From Saururus chinensis (lineage: Eukaryota; Streptophyta; Magnoliopsida; Piperales; Saururaceae): DNA of 64,000 nucleotides. The notes beneath the pieces are model-generated. The model ran no database searches and was not told the DNA's origin. It was given only the letters and a program-made list of their open reading frames with translations. Position 1 is the stretch's first letter. Each line of letters starts with the position of its first letter. Of the stretch, positions 31,992 through 43,572 are shown piece after piece. The translations under genes and the position numbers were made by a program. The stretch spans positions 54,555,351-54,619,350 of the forward strand of contig CP141140.1 in the NCBI GenBank assembly GCA_035235625.1, given 5' to 3'.

Positions 31992-34900
31992 TGTAATATC
32001 CCTAATTTTCCTAGGTTTCGAAAATTAAATACGTGGAAAATAGGGTGTTTGACCTATTGACATTCTTAAAAAAAATAACTTCCTTCCTAGATAGAATTTG
32101 TGTCTGAAACTAATTCTATTAGAAAGTAAACAGACAAAGCTTCGAAACACCACCAAGAATGTGCGAATCAGAGTTCGGATGAGGGAGATACGACTGTTCA
32201 AAATTAAACATCTTGTATAGGGCCCTTTTACCCAATTTAGACGTGTATTTGGCATGTTTAAGTCGTCTTGCGGGCCTGGTTAATTAGAATTCCAAAATTA
32301 ATTTTTAGATGCCTAATTAGGGTCTCTAAGTAAGGAGGATTGACTAAAATTCTAAGTAGATTAGAAACCCTAATCCCCATGTTCATAAAAAGGCCTTCTT
32401 ATGGCACAATTTGGGGGGGAGGGGGGGTTGGACCCTTGAGGGAAGGAGGAGCCACCGATAGAATTTTGTAGCGAGGCTCCGGCGAAGCTCTAGCAGTGAT
32501 GGATCGATGATAAATCGGCCATTAAGGTAGGACTTTGAGTTGAAATTAGTAGATCGTTACATAAATTTTAATGTACATTACTTCTGCAATCTCATATTTT
32601 ATGCCTTAGATCTCTGCAATACCTGTTTCGTAATTAATAAGAATAGTAATTTCTGCACTATTATTATTTTAAATCTATCCGCCGGCCAGCCGGCTGGTCG
32701 CCAAAACCTTCATGGGAGGGCCCCCCTTGGACCTAGCTGCGGCAGTCTTGGCTGTAGTGACCAGGGCTGTTGCAACCATGGCCGTGGCGGTTAGGCCGCT
32801 AAGCATATAAAAACAAAAAAACCAAGCGTCGGCTACACGGTGCAAAACCTGGCCGGAGGCGGGATCGAGGTTCCCGAGATCGCCGGACGAAGGCGATCCT
32901 GGTCGAGCCCGGCCACCTTCCGGCCTTGGAGGCCTTCTGCCGCGACATCTTTGGCCTAACGGTAAAAAGGGAGAAAAAAGGGCCAGCCTTTTGGCCGCCG
33001 GCTAGACACCGGACAGCAGCGGCACCGACCTTGTCGGTTTCGCCGTGCTCCAGCAGTCCGGGGGCTGTGTGCCGCCCAGCCCTCCGCCGCGGTGGTGGTG
33101 GCGCCACCAGAGGCCAAGGCTATGGCGGCCTCCAGCCGGTTGCGAGGAAGACAACACCGCGGGTCGTCTATGCTCTGCGGACTGGGTCATCTAACCCGAC
33201 CCGGTTCAGTCCTACTCCCTAAATAAAAAACAATATACACTCTCAGAACCTGGTCAAGTTCAGCGACTTAGAGTAGTGAGAAAATTTTGGAAAAAATTAG
33301 AAATGACTATGAGCATGTTCCAAGTGTTTTGACCAAGTTTTAGGCATGGGAAAAATCTCCAAGTATGTAAAATGACTAATTTACCCTTGTGAATTGACAA
33401 GTAGACTAATAATGATTAGTGATCAAACTTCGGGGCTTCGGTTCAGGGGCTTCTGAGTGGATTTGAAAATTGAGAAAAATCTTAGTGAAATTTTAGTGTG
33501 TATCCTAAATTTGGGCAGAGCTAATGGTTAGGAAAAAAATTCCAGGAAATAGATAATTGACTATTTTACCCCTAGGGTTAAGGTAAGACTAATAATTTGA
33601 ACTGTGGTTTAAGGGGTTTACGACCTCGTTAAATGGTAAAAAAAATACCTTGGGTTCATAATGTCATGGTGTACCCCTGGGATCAGTTTTGGACCCATTA
33701 GGGTTCACAGAAGCCCTAGAAAAAAGATAGAAATACCCTTATGCAGACCGGCCTGCATTCACATGGATGTTTTCAACGGGCCAATGTGATACTGAAACCT
33801 TTTGAGAGGTTAATGTCTTTCTAGAGAGCAGAGAGGACCTTATCCAATGTTGGATAAATACCTTAATACCCTCAGGTGCATTATGATTAGTTTTAAAAAG
33901 AATTAATACGCTAACCTAAGGAGGGTTAGGCACGTGAGCTTGAACAATTTAATATCATTATTGAATTTGATTATTAATATTATGATGTGCTTGGACCTGT
34001 GTGGTTCTACTTGTTTATGTTATTCATTGTCTCAATATTTTGCTATTGATGTTGTGATAGTAATTTATCACTATCTTAAGATTATTGAAAGATTAATTAA
34101 TGGGGTTTGATAGCTGTGGATTGGGCGAGAACACCTAATCAAGATAAAGACTAAAATACGGCAGAGGGGTCTGGGACTAGTTCATACAGTGAACAAAGCC
34201 TTTGACCTAACGATAAGCCTTGGTTGATGAACCAATGGCAGTTTCTAGTTTTAAACCTTAGTCTAGAAGGGACTAATAGGGTTTGGGATAGTCATTCGTA
34301 ATCCTAGCTTATAGATGAGTAAGATAGGGTTCAAAATGGTTTCCTGAGTTTTAGCTCTAATAAGGAGCCATTGATTTGACTGTGTAGTTGCACCTCCCCA
34401 TTGAAGGGAGCTCTGCGTGAGCTGGGCTCACCACAAATGTATTGAGGATCTTTTAGTGTACACACAATTGAATTAGCTGACATCCTACTAGGTTGTCTTT
34501 TCTCGCCACTTCTGTTCAAGTGCGGTTGCGGGCCATGCCCTTCCACTCTGGTCAGGTCCTTATTGGGCTAGGAGGAGTAATGGCATTTTCTGGTGGATTT
34601 CAGGGGCTTGGTGGATTCCAGGGTGTTTCATTGTCATTTGTCACTTAGGTTGACATTTGATGAGTCTGTCTATCATTGGGATTAAATGAGAATATTAATT
34701 ATCGAACAATGGTTTGAGAGATAATTAATAACATTGATTGATATTGCTTGTTTAATTAGAACAAGTGGAACGATTAAAGGACTTGCATAAAATGTAGGTT
34801 GCTTGAAAATACTTAAGTATTGCATGTGTGCTGCTATACTTCTTAGTATAGTGTAGTATTAGGCAGAACTACATCTAGATCCGATCTTGTTGGAAACATT

Positions 34901-35420
34901 GGAGATGTTGCCTAATGAGTACATAGGAAACTAACATCGGGTAATGTTGGCCCGATCTAAAAAATATTAAATAATACTTTTGTTCTTTTGAATGCTCCTC
35001 CAAGGGGAGGAGATGTTTTGTTGCCTGTTTGGTCTTGTATACTTACAAGTTATTTAGATGGGGATGTTGCGGGATCGAGACGTTGGTGGGCATTTGAGGA
35101 CGATGTTGCATTAGTGGGATCTAGTTTCTTCCTTCTGCAATTTTGTAAGTAATGATAATTACTAGCGCGAGAGCCAACTTTACTTGGTTGTTTATTTTCG
35201 GATAGATGACAGACTTGTACTTAGAGGGTTAACCTGCTATTTACGGAATTTGACATGTGCAATAATATCATATGTTTTGATATTCGTATTTGTGAACCCT
35301 AGTTATCACGACCTAGATATTTAATTGGATGATTTGTTTTGTATTTAAGAAAGAAAAAAAATTATTGCTACTTACCATTTGTGCTATTTAAAAATGCTTT
35401 TAAAAATCTAGGTCGTGACA
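31992..35420 (+). repeat. 3' LTR (3429 bp) of the nested element
   Basis: Starts TGTAATATCCCTAATTTTCC and ends AAATCTAGGTCGTGACA. The TATA region is altered here (TTCATAAAAAGGCC) and a G-rich insertion follows at 32,410-32,430. A GC-rich block at 32,680-33,210 corresponds to 28,240-28,690 but is much diverged. The frames in it (32,799-33,222) are not shared with the other LTR. Confidence 0.8.
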
Positions 35421-36440
35421 ATTTGGGGGTCTTTGCCCGATGGGAGGAAAGAATGGGGTGAACGGTGAAGCTCCGGTGAGGCTCCGACAGTTGTGGATCA
35501 ACAATGAATTGACGATTAAGGTAGGATGGTTGTCGTTACCTTCTAGTGTAGATTAATAAAAAATTTATTAAATAAATTTGAGTGTATAATAGGATATCTA
35601 CAATCTTGTTTTGTTGTAATTTTTAAGAACAATGATTTACAGTTCTGTAATTTCATTGAGTAGCAGTGTAATTATTAAAAATCACAAAACTGCAAATCAC
35701 TGTTCTTAAAACTTATAGCAAAATAGGATTGTAGATATCCTATTATGCACTCAAATTTATTTAATAAAATCTTTATTAATCTACACTCGAAGGTAACGAC
35801 AACCATCCTACCTTAACTACCGATTTGTTGTCGATCCACCGCCTTCCTCCTATCAGGCAAAGACCCCCAAATTGTGCTATAAGAAGGCCTTTTATAAACA
35901 TGGGGATTAGGTCCCTATAGAATTTAGGCCAATCCTCCATACTTAGATACCCTAATTAGGCATCCAAAAATTAATTTGGGAACTCTAATTAATCAGGCCC
36001 GCAGGATGACTTAAACGGGCCAAATACTTGTCTAAATCGGGTAAATGGGCCCTATACGATATGTTCAAATTATATAGTTGTATCTCCCTCATCCGAACTC
36101 CAATTCGTACGTTCTTGGTGGCATTTTGAAGCTCTGCCTGTCTACTTTCAAATAGACTTACTTTAAGCCACAAATTATATCTAAGGAGGAAATTATTCTA
36201 CTAAGAATGTCAATGGGTTAAACACCCTATTTCCACGTATTTAATTTTTGAAAACTAGGAAAATTTATGATATTACATTCTTCCCTCCTTAAAAGAATTG
36301 CATCCTCGCAATTATCCACATCCAACCCTTTTCAATATTGGCGTTTAACTCAAAAGTCATTCTACCCTTTCAAATCACATCAACTGCAACATCTAGTTTT
36401 AGTTGCACACAAAATAACCCACAAAATTTAGGTCGTTACA
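35421..36440. repeat. Fold-back: partial LTR copy facing an inverted copy
   Basis: 35,421-35,652 is forward LTR sequence from ATTTGGGGGTCTTTGCCCG onward. After a spacer of about 30 bp, 35,684-36,277 is the same LTR inverted (AAGGCCTTTTATAAAC near 35,887), running back to TGTAATATC at about 36,280. 36,288-36,440 is the inverted internal tail. The result is a near-palindrome with arms of about 200 bp, lying next to the insertion's right target duplication. Confidence 0.8.
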
Positions 36441-36445
36441 GATAG

Positions 36446-36462
36446 TTGGTTCCATTGCTCGG
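36446..36462 (+). other. PBS of the host chromovirus, displaced from its LTR
   Basis: TTGGTTCCATTGCTCGG is a degenerate TTGGTATCAGAGC-type initiator-Met PBS. It should directly follow the 5' LTR end at 27,565. The nested element now separates the two by 8.9 kb. Confidence 0.6.
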
Positions 36463-36558
36463 ATCTAAATGAACCAGATGGACTTGGAGGCATTATGAAG
36501 GGATCTGGTGAGATAGGACAGTGAAGTTCCTTGCTGGTACCAGTATTTGAGTTACTGC

Positions 36559-37660
36559 CATGGCTGGTTCGATGTTGCAGCGCCTTTCAAAGCTTGAAGG
36601 CAAGTGGGACACGATGAAGACAACAAATTGGATCTTGACTGAAGTGCATACTTCCTTGCGTTCTATCCAGGAATGCATTGCCTCTTTTGATCAGTGTTTA
36701 TCCCTTGTGGAGGTAGCCCCTTATGCGGATGATTTAAGAGAAGACAGCTCTACTGGGAGCATTGCCTATTATAACTCACAGCAGTAGACATGGCTGCAAT
36801 AGTGGACTACTTGAAGCAAAAGTTGCAGGAATTAAGGGATGATACAATGGGAAAGATCCAAGAGTTGGCAGACAAGATGGCTCTGATAGAGAGGGACATT
36901 CTAAACACAACCCCTTCATCAATAGAGGTAGATTCTAGGTCGCTCCAAGCTATAAAAAAGGCTAAGGTACCCGAACCCAAAGCGTACTCTGGTTGGGGAT
37001 ATAGAGGACTTTGTTTGGGATATGGAGCAGTTCTTCACAATCACCCATACTATGGATGAAGAGAAGGTAATGGTTATAAGCTTGTATCTCATAGGAGATG
37101 CCAAGCTATGGTGGCATACCAGGTTGGAGGACAATGCTATGGCTGGGCATCCTCCCATTCAAACTTGACCCATGATAAAGAAGGAACTTAGAGAGTTATT
37201 CCTCCCCATGAACAAGGCATGGGTTGCATGAGAATTGCTTAGGATATTAAGGCAAATAGGAATTGTCCTTGAGTAAGTGAAGCAGTTTTAGTCACTCCTC
37301 CTTAACCATTAAGCATATGACGGAGGACAAACTCTTCAACTTCCTGGCTGGACTCTATAGTTGGGTGCATAAATAATTGTGGAGGCAGAACGTTCAGGAT
37401 CTCCCTTCATCCATTATAGCTACTAAACGTTTGTTGGATTACAAGATGGAGTCCATGACGCAAAAAAGAGATAGGGCATCTTCCTCTAGGAGCGGTCACT
37501 GGTGCAATGGTGATGGACACAAGAATGGATTCAAGTGAAAGAGGGGTGAGCAGGCTGACTCTAACAAAAATAAGGCTCTTTCTTGTTTCATCCTCTAGGG
37601 CCCTCATTACGCCAAAGGAATGCCCAAATAGGGAGAAGCTCAAGGTGATGGTGTGGCTAA
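36559..37660 (+). pseudogene. Chromovirus gag remnant
   Basis: Gag forms the retrotransposon particle. The reading starts MAGSMLQRLSKLEGKW, meets a TAG at about 36,785, and resumes with MAAIVDYLKQKLQELRDDTM, a coiled-coil-like segment. VPEPKAYSG and, one frame over, EDFVWDMEQFFT, LIGDAKLWWHTR and KKELRELFLP follow. These are the usual gypsy gag core motifs. At least one frameshift (about 36,990) and several stops after 37,160 break it. I see no clear CCHC zinc knuckle. Confidence 0.8.
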
Positions 37661-37759
37661 GAATGAGTCCTCTTCAGACAAAGAGGAGATCACTACCCAT
37701 ATCAACCTGTTGCAGATTGTTAGTGCTATTTGTAAGGAGAAGGAAAATTATAGTGGATT

Positions 37760-38174
37760 GACGTACGTGGAAGCCATTATGGATAAGCAACCAGTGCAAG
37801 CGATGGTTGACATTGGTGCCTCACACAATTTCCCAGCAAATCGGTGCGTGGAGGCCTAGGGAATCAAGATGACTAAAGCTCAAGCAAAGATCAAGGTTGT
37901 TAACTCAGAGGTAGTCCCTATCCTAGGCATGTTCAATGACCTAGCAGTTTGGATTGGAGATTGGATGGGTAAGGTGAGCTTCACTGTCGTTCCTATTGAC
38001 GACTTTGAACTGATCCTTGGGCTTGATTTCATGAGAAAGGCAAAGGTGTCTATGATACCTTATCTCAAGGGAATTCTCATTAGCGATAAGAGAGTCCCCT
38101 ACTATGTTGCTGAGATCAAAGGAGAAACCGAGGTGCAGGTTGTGTCTGCCCTCCAACTCATGAAGGACCTCTAG
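37760..38174 (+). pseudogene. Chromovirus aspartic protease remnant
   Basis: YVEAIMDKQPVQAMVDIGAS shows the retroviral-type protease active site with DTGAS changed to DIGAS. Later, DDFELILGLDFMRK is the conserved second motif. A TAG at about 37,857 interrupts the domain between these motifs. The protease would process the gag-pol polyprotein. Confidence 0.8.
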
Positions 38175-39170
38175 CAAGGCCACAAGACCTATTTGGTCTC
38201 TATAGTGGAGATAGAAGAGGAAAGAGCAAGAGTCATTACGGAGAAAGTGGAGAACTTGCTGAAAGAATTTGTGGATGTGATGACACCTGAACTACCACAG
38301 TCCCTTCCCCCATGATGCGTTGTTGACCATGCCATAGAGCTATTACTAGGAGCTTGCCCTTCAGCTCAGGTTCCCTACCACATGGCTCCACAGGAATTGG
38401 TAGAACTTAGAAAGCAATTGGAGGAATTGTTGAAGATAGAATTCATCAGGCCATCCAAATATCCCTATGGAGCACTGATCCTATTTTAGTGGAAGTAGGA
38501 TGCATCCCTTCAATTGTGTGTTGACTACCGAGCTCTGAATCATATTACAATGAAGAACAAGTACTCAGTCCCCTTGGCTGAGTTGTTCAACAGGTTAGTA
38601 AAGGCTTCCTATTTCTCCAAACATGATCTTAGGTCGGGTTATTGGAAGGTGCACATTGCTGTGGGTGATGAGGCAAAGACAACAATGGTTACTCGTTACA
38701 GGCTGTTTGAGTTCCTTGTCATGCCCTTTGGTTTGACGAATGCACCAACCATATTCTATACCTTAATGAATGACGTAATCAGGTCATACCTTGATCAGTT
38801 TGTGGTTGTCTACCTTGATGACATGGTGGTGTACAACGCATCCTTGGATGAACATTTTGGACATCTCAGGATCGTGTTGGATCGATTGAGGGAGCATAAT
38901 CTATTTTTGAAGCTCGAGGAGTGTTGCTTTGCCCAAATAGAGATCATGTTCTTGGGGCATTGTGTATCTGAAGGAAGGGTAAGGATGGACAGAAGGAAGG
39001 TCAAGGCCATAGCGGAGTGGCCAATCCCTACAAAGGTTGCTAAGTTGAGATTGTTCCTAGGACTTGCAAACTATTACCGATCGCTCATTAAGAATTATTC
39101 AAAGAAGGTTGCTGTAGTGAACGATTTCTTGAAGAAAGATAAGCCTTGGTGTGGGGCCGAGGCATGCTAG
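38175..39170 (+). pseudogene. Chromovirus reverse transcriptase remnant
   Basis: The longest open piece (38,514-39,170, 218 codons) covers most of the RT fingers and palm. It contains [44 protein letters not shown] and the catalytic box [10 protein letters not shown] (YLDD codons at 38,811-38,822). The thumb side has [16 protein letters not shown]. Both aspartates of YLDD and that of KHDLRSGYW remain, but stops at about 38,488 and 38,497 separate this from the protease side and a TAG closes it at 39,168-39,170. Confidence 0.9.
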
Positions 39171-39650
39171 CCGACATTTGAGTGGCTTAAGGATGTTATA
39201 TCCTTTGAGCAAGACCTCAAACTTCTTGAGTTCAATGCACCTTTTGAGGTGCAAATTGATGCTTTTGATAGGGTAATTGGAGGAGTGTTGATCCAGTCGG
39301 GTCACCCTGTTGCATATGAGAGCCGCAAGCTCAACGAAACTGAGCAAAGGTACTAGTCCATGAGAAGGAGATGACAACGGTCATCCATTGCTTTAGGACA
39401 TGGAGGCACTACTTGCTGGGCACAAAGTTTATAGTCCAGATAGACAATGTAGCCATGAGCTACTTCACATAAAGAAGAAACTTTTGCCCAAGCAAACAAG
39501 ATGAAAGGAGTTCCTCGTGGAGTTCAATTTTGCATTGGAGTACAAGTTGGACAAAGCCATCATTGTTGTTGATGCCCTTAGCCGACAAATAGAACTGGAG
39601 GCAACAATGGTAGTGTTGGTGCAAATTTTAGGGGACATGCTGGATTGGAT
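39171..39650 (+). pseudogene. Chromovirus RNase H remnant
   Basis: FEVQIDAFDRVIGGVL and PVAYESRKLNETEQRY are RNase H motifs, with the usual DASD aspartates altered to DAFD. Stops at 39,355 and beyond, and a frame change near 39,500, precede EYKLDKAIIVVDALSRQ, the end of the domain. Confidence 0.8.
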
Positions 39651-39759
39651 ACGAGAAGCCACAGATAAGGATCAAGCTTGCCTTAGGTTGATCCAATCTA
39701 TGAAGGATGAGTCGACTCAGTGGTTTTGGTTGGAGGAGGGGGTGCTGTAGGCGAAGAGC

Positions 39760-40640
39760 GGATGCCATTACATTCCCTTAGTTAACTATTTGAGGAGTCA
39801 ATTACTAAAGGAGACTCTTGACTCTGCATGGGCAGGTCACCCAGGGCAAGAGCAAATGCACACACTCTTGTCTTGGAACTACTTCTGCCCGGATATGCTA
39901 GAAGATGTGGATCACTATGTAAGGACGCACATAGTTTGTCAGCAAGACAAGATGGAGAGATAGAAGGAAGTGGGAATGCTTCAGCCCCTTCCTGTTCTAG
40001 ATAGACCGTGGGTTAGCTTATCTATGGATCTCATTATTGGTTTACCGTTATAGGTCTATCATGGTGGTGGTGGACCGCTTCTCTAAGTATGGTACGTTTA
40101 TAGCAGCCCCAAAGACTTGTAGCGCATAGACGTCCATAGATTTATTCTTTCAAAATGCTGTAATGTTTTGGGGCTTGCTAGTGGACATTGTTAGCCATTG
40201 AGACACCCGGTTCACAGGCAGATTTTGGACATAGTTGTTTGAAATGTGAGGCACTTAGTTCAACTTCTCAACCAGCCTCAAACGAACAGGCAAACATAGA
40301 GGATGAATGCTATTCTAGAGGAGAACTTGAGACATTATGTAGTGGCGAACTAGAAAAATTGGGTCAATTTGCTAAAAATCGCCCAATTATGCTATATCTT
40401 GCACACTAGCTCAGTGACGGGCAGCAATCCTTTCAAGTTGGCAATGGGCCGACAACCCCTTACATTGGAAAATGTTGCATTACAGCGGATAGGAGGCAAG
40501 TGTCCTACTGCTTACCGCTTGGCAGAGAGCAAACAGAAAGGATGGAGGAGTCGCAAGACTATTTGGCCAAAGCTGTCAAGTGAATGAAGAAGTATGAGGA
40601 TAACGATCGAAGGCCTTTTGAGTTCCCAGTTGGGGATAGA
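39760..40640 (+). pseudogene. Chromovirus integrase remnant
   Basis: The zinc-binding N-terminal part is visible (WAGHPGQEQMHTLLSWNYF, CQQDK), with the first Cys of the CxxC pair replaced by His. LDRPWVSLSMDLIIGLP starts the catalytic core, where the first acidic residue of D,D-35-E can be placed. From about 40,050 the frame changes repeatedly. Later pieces (TGSNPFKLAMGRQP, 40,410-40,460) match the end of the core. Confidence 0.75.
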
Positions 40641-40733
40641 GTTATGGTGAAGCTAATTCCCCAACTTTGTAAGAAATTGTGAAGGAAGGTTGTACACAAA
40701 GGGCTCATCCAAAGATTCGATGAACCTTTTGAG

Positions 40734-41100
40734 GTGAAGCGAAGAGTTGTCCAACTAGCATACCAACTCGAACTGCCAGAGTGGTTCAAAATTCACCTCG
40801 TTTTTTATGTGATCTTTTTGAAGCTTTTTCATGAAGACTTGGAGGATTCCAGTAGAAGCACCTCTAAGAGAGCATTGCCTACAATTAGAACCTCTTTTGA
40901 GAAGGAGGTTGAAGCTATTCTAGACTAGAGGGTCGCAGGGATGAGCAAGAAGAATGGAAGGGTCTTCTACTTCGTTAAGTGGAAGGATCTTCCGGAGTCG
41001 GAGAACAACTGGGAGCAAGATGTCACATTGTGGAAGTTTGAAGACAAAGTCAGCGAGTACTTAGCCTCAATGAGGGCGTCGAGCGGATTAGTTGAGGGAG
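40734..41100 (+). pseudogene. Integrase tail and chromodomain
   Basis: 40,734-40,928 reads YQLELPEWFKIHLVFYVIFL, the usual link before a chromodomain. After one stop, GRVFYFVKWKDLPESENNWE and EDKVSEYLA (40,960-41,070) form the chromodomain. Its aromatic positions F/Y-W-W are present. Chromodomains steer chromovirus integration to chromatin marked on histone H3. A purine tract (GTTGAGGGAGGCC) and the 3' LTR follow at once. Confidence 0.88.
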
Positions 41101-41103
41101 GCC

Positions 41104-41865
41104 TGTTAGCCCCTCAATCAGTCCCATAGAGAAAAAGGGTCAACAACTCCTTAGGCTTGGCGACACACAACCAAGTCCCCTTGGTAGCGAACAGCCAGGG
41201 ATGCCCTTGTGCACTTATGCAATTGAGCAACACATTGGAGCAACTTCAAGAGAGTTGGACAACCTTGTGGAGTAGGCTAAACAAGAGTCCTAACATGGGC
41301 AGGACTCTATGGATGAGTTGGGCACCAATTCTACTTGGGGACGAACTCCTAAGTCAACCGAGACTCATCCATTCAGTTTCAGCCATCTCCTAGCTCGAGT
41401 AGGAGATGGGGTAGCAGCTTCCCATCCAGCCCGGACTCCATGAAGGCATGGTGCATGGGACTCCTAGCTAGACAAGGAGATCCCTAGTTTCCAGTTTAGG
41501 CTGGGGCGAATTGCCTAAGTGGGGAGAGTTGGATAAGGAGTGCACTACTTGTATGGGTGGGACTTGTATTTCCTAGTTTCATAAGGATTCACCATGGGTT
41601 GAGCCTATTTAAGGGGAGGGGCATCACGCAGGCATGGCCATTGTACTTTGGTGATTTCAGCTTGCCTCTCCCTGCCTTTGTTTCGTTGGACTGAAGCAAA
41701 ACATCTTAGGGCGGAGCCCTTTTGCATAGAGACGGTGTATTGTTGTTGAGATCTTCTTCCTCCTTGTGCATATGAGTGGGAAGGACAAGGGAATTGGTTG
41801 TTGGTTGCAAGGTGCGGCTAGGCCATTAGGAGAGTGTACACTAGGCATAGTTCACACTCATGGCA
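41104..41865 (+). repeat. 3' LTR of the chromovirus (762 bp)
   Basis: TGTTAGCCCCTCAATCAG to CACTCATGGCA, with TATTTAAG at 41,606-41,613. It is longer than the 5' LTR because of a segment near 41,395-41,470 (AGCTCGAGTAGGAGATGGGG onward) that the 5' copy lacks. Confidence 0.87.
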
Positions 41866-42213
41866 AGAGCTCCGATGCATTGGTGGCATGGATGGAAATC
41901 AATTACACTATAATCATGGGTAGATACACAATTACAGGTGGATAGGGTTGGTTACACTCCTTTAGAAGGATTGAAATTCATTAAAATATAGCTTCTCTTT
42001 GACCCTTGAAAGTCCAAAGAGTTCATCAAGAGTGGAAGTATATGATCAAGTTCATTAAGAGGAGTGTTAATGTCAAGAAAATTGGTAGAGTTCACACTAT
42101 GGTCCGGCATAAGGAAACAATGGAGTAAAGGAGGGATGCATTGGCTGATCTTTTGTTCATAGGTAGGGTGGACTAATCTAAATGCAAAAGTTTTGACATT
42201 TTAGGGACCAATG
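41866..42213. other. Spacer
   Basis: No recognised feature between the chromovirus and the hAT element. Confidence 0.5.
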
Positions 42214-43570
42214 TAGTGGTGGCAAAAGTTCGGGCCAGCCAGACCCACTTCAATGGCTGGGGTTTCCAAATCCCCGAGTTGCAAGCTAAATGAATACGTT
42301 CATAATTGTTTAGGCCAACCGATTGCCCCTTGAGGGGGTTAGTCAGTTTATAGCCGTTGGGCACTTGCCCAAAGGCTATAAGACTATTTTTTTATTTTAG
42401 AAACTTTTATTTAGAGGGAGGTAGTTACAAATTTACCACCCTCCACAAAAGGACAATTTTAACCCATTCAACATTAAAGTAACAATCATTTTCAAGGGTG
42501 TGAGGGGTAATTATCACATTTAAAATTTATAAATAAGGGGGAAGTTTAACCTTCTCTTCACCCTTTCATCTACTCTCCAAAACTCTGATTCTCCTCTCCT
42601 CCATACTCTCAAGCTCTCAATCTCACTAATTTTTATTTTTAATTAAGATTTAAAATTAAGCTCTCTAATTCTCAAGCCTCAAGAACAAGATCACAACTCT
42701 CAAGCCACCTCGTCCTTTCCATTTTTATTGAAGCATCAAGTAGGCAAGTTCAACTCAAGCATCAAACACAAGGTAAGAAGTTTTGAGTTTATAATTTAAA
42801 TTTTATGCTAAGTAATTTTAATTTGAACTTTAATTTGCCTCCTTTTTCTCTTAATAATTTGCTATAATTTGGTTTTTGTTAAGAAAATGGCTTCCCACTC
42901 CCGCTACAATTCCTCTTCCTCGGTCGTTCTAACTAATAATGAAGTATTCTCCAATTTTTTCAATGGAGGAATTCCCAAAAGGTTAGATGGAGTCAATTAT
43001 GAAGGAGGTATTCCACCAATGCCTTCGATGACTGAGAGGAGTGGCAAATTTCCATCTTTTGGAGCCACATGAAGAAAATTAAGGTGGACGACCTCGACAA
43101 CACCATAATGAAGATCATAAGAACCGAATGCAATTATTATAGAACAATTCAAAACATTGGAATTGGGGGGGAGTACTAGACATCTTCTCTGACATGCTAG
43201 ATCAAGCTTGCCAAGTATGACCTGAAGGACCCGAAACAAGTCTAGCTAAGTGCCATGAGTGCCTCCTCTACCTCTCTATAGACTATTAGTTTCAATCAAG
43301 ATATAAATTGGAGGGAGCTCATGAAGTATGTTGTGCGCACTAAACAACCCTTCTCATTTGTCAATGATTACTTGTTCAAGACCTATGTGAGGCAAGCTCT
43401 CAACCTGACATTCTACAAAATCTCACACAACACTCTAAAGAAAGACATTTTCAAACTACACAAGGAGTATAATGTACAACTTATGAATACTCTACTTACA
43501 ATTATGGGTAAGAATTCTATTACTTCAAGAACAAGGTCAATTCAAGGGGATCATTACCCCATGAAACATT
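42214..43570 (+). mobile_element. 5' part of an Ac-like hAT element
   Basis: TAGTGGTGGCAAAAGTTCGG is a hAT-type terminus. It is followed by subterminal text (TATAGCCGTTGGG, CTTGCCC), a TATA box (TATAAATA, 42,528-42,535), a pyrimidine-rich leader, a 5'-UTR intron from AAG|GTAAGAAG (donor 42,773) to TTGTTAAG (acceptor about 42,883), and a transposase start ATG at 42,887. I found no matching right terminus, so the element is truncated downstream and the target duplication cannot be shown. Confidence 0.7.
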
Positions 43571-43572
43571 AG
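42887..43572 (+). pseudogene. hAT (Ac-family) transposase N-terminal remnant
   Basis: Begins MASHSRYNSSSSVVLTNNEV and is open to 43,072. After a frame change, EEWQISIFWSHMKKIKVDDL and RTECNYY resemble a BED zinc finger with a damaged second Cys (CNYY for CNYC). Further on, 43,321-43,572 reads MKYVVRTKQPFSFVNDYLF and KISHNTLKKDIFKLHKEYN, matching the region after BED in RICESLEEPER/Ac-like transposases. Stops and shifts separate the parts, and the catalytic RNase H-like core and hAT dimerisation domain are missing. Confidence 0.78.

Larger units (their letters stand above)
27567..36440 (+). mobile_element. Nested non-autonomous element with 3.4-kb LTRs, rearranged 3' end
   Basis: Starts TGTAATATCCC, ends GGTCGTTACA, and is flanked by GATAG on both sides. 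Layout: LTR 27,567-30,908, internal region with PBS-like start 30,909-31,407, partial LTR 31,408-31,825, repeated internal end 31,826-31,991, LTR 31,992-35,420, then a partial copy that folds back on itself (35,421-36,440). There is no gag or pol. Very long LTRs and a half-kilobase non-coding interior fit a LARD-like derivative. It would depend on an autonomous gypsy element for movement. Confidence 0.8.
26879..41865 (+). mobile_element. Decayed chromodomain Ty3/gypsy retrotransposon (Galadriel-like), split by a nested element
   Basis: Parts in order: 5' LTR 26,879-27,565, nested insertion 27,567-36,440, PBS and gag from 36,446, protease, RT, RNase H, integrase, chromodomain to about 41,090, polypurine tract, 3' LTR 41,104-41,865. 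Without the nest it is about 6.1 kb. Flanks AAAGC (26,874-26,878) and AGAGC (41,866-41,870) form a 4-of-5 target duplication. The order RT-RNase H-INT-chromodomain marks a plant chromovirus. The VKWKDLPESE chromodomain and RT wording recall the Galadriel lineage, from memory. Many stops and frameshifts make it inactive. Confidence 0.88.

Noticed and set aside
32799-33222. GC-rich frames of about 100 codons on both strands
   Set aside because: Same reason: an LTR-internal GC block, not conserved between the two LTRs, Arg/Pro-rich low information.
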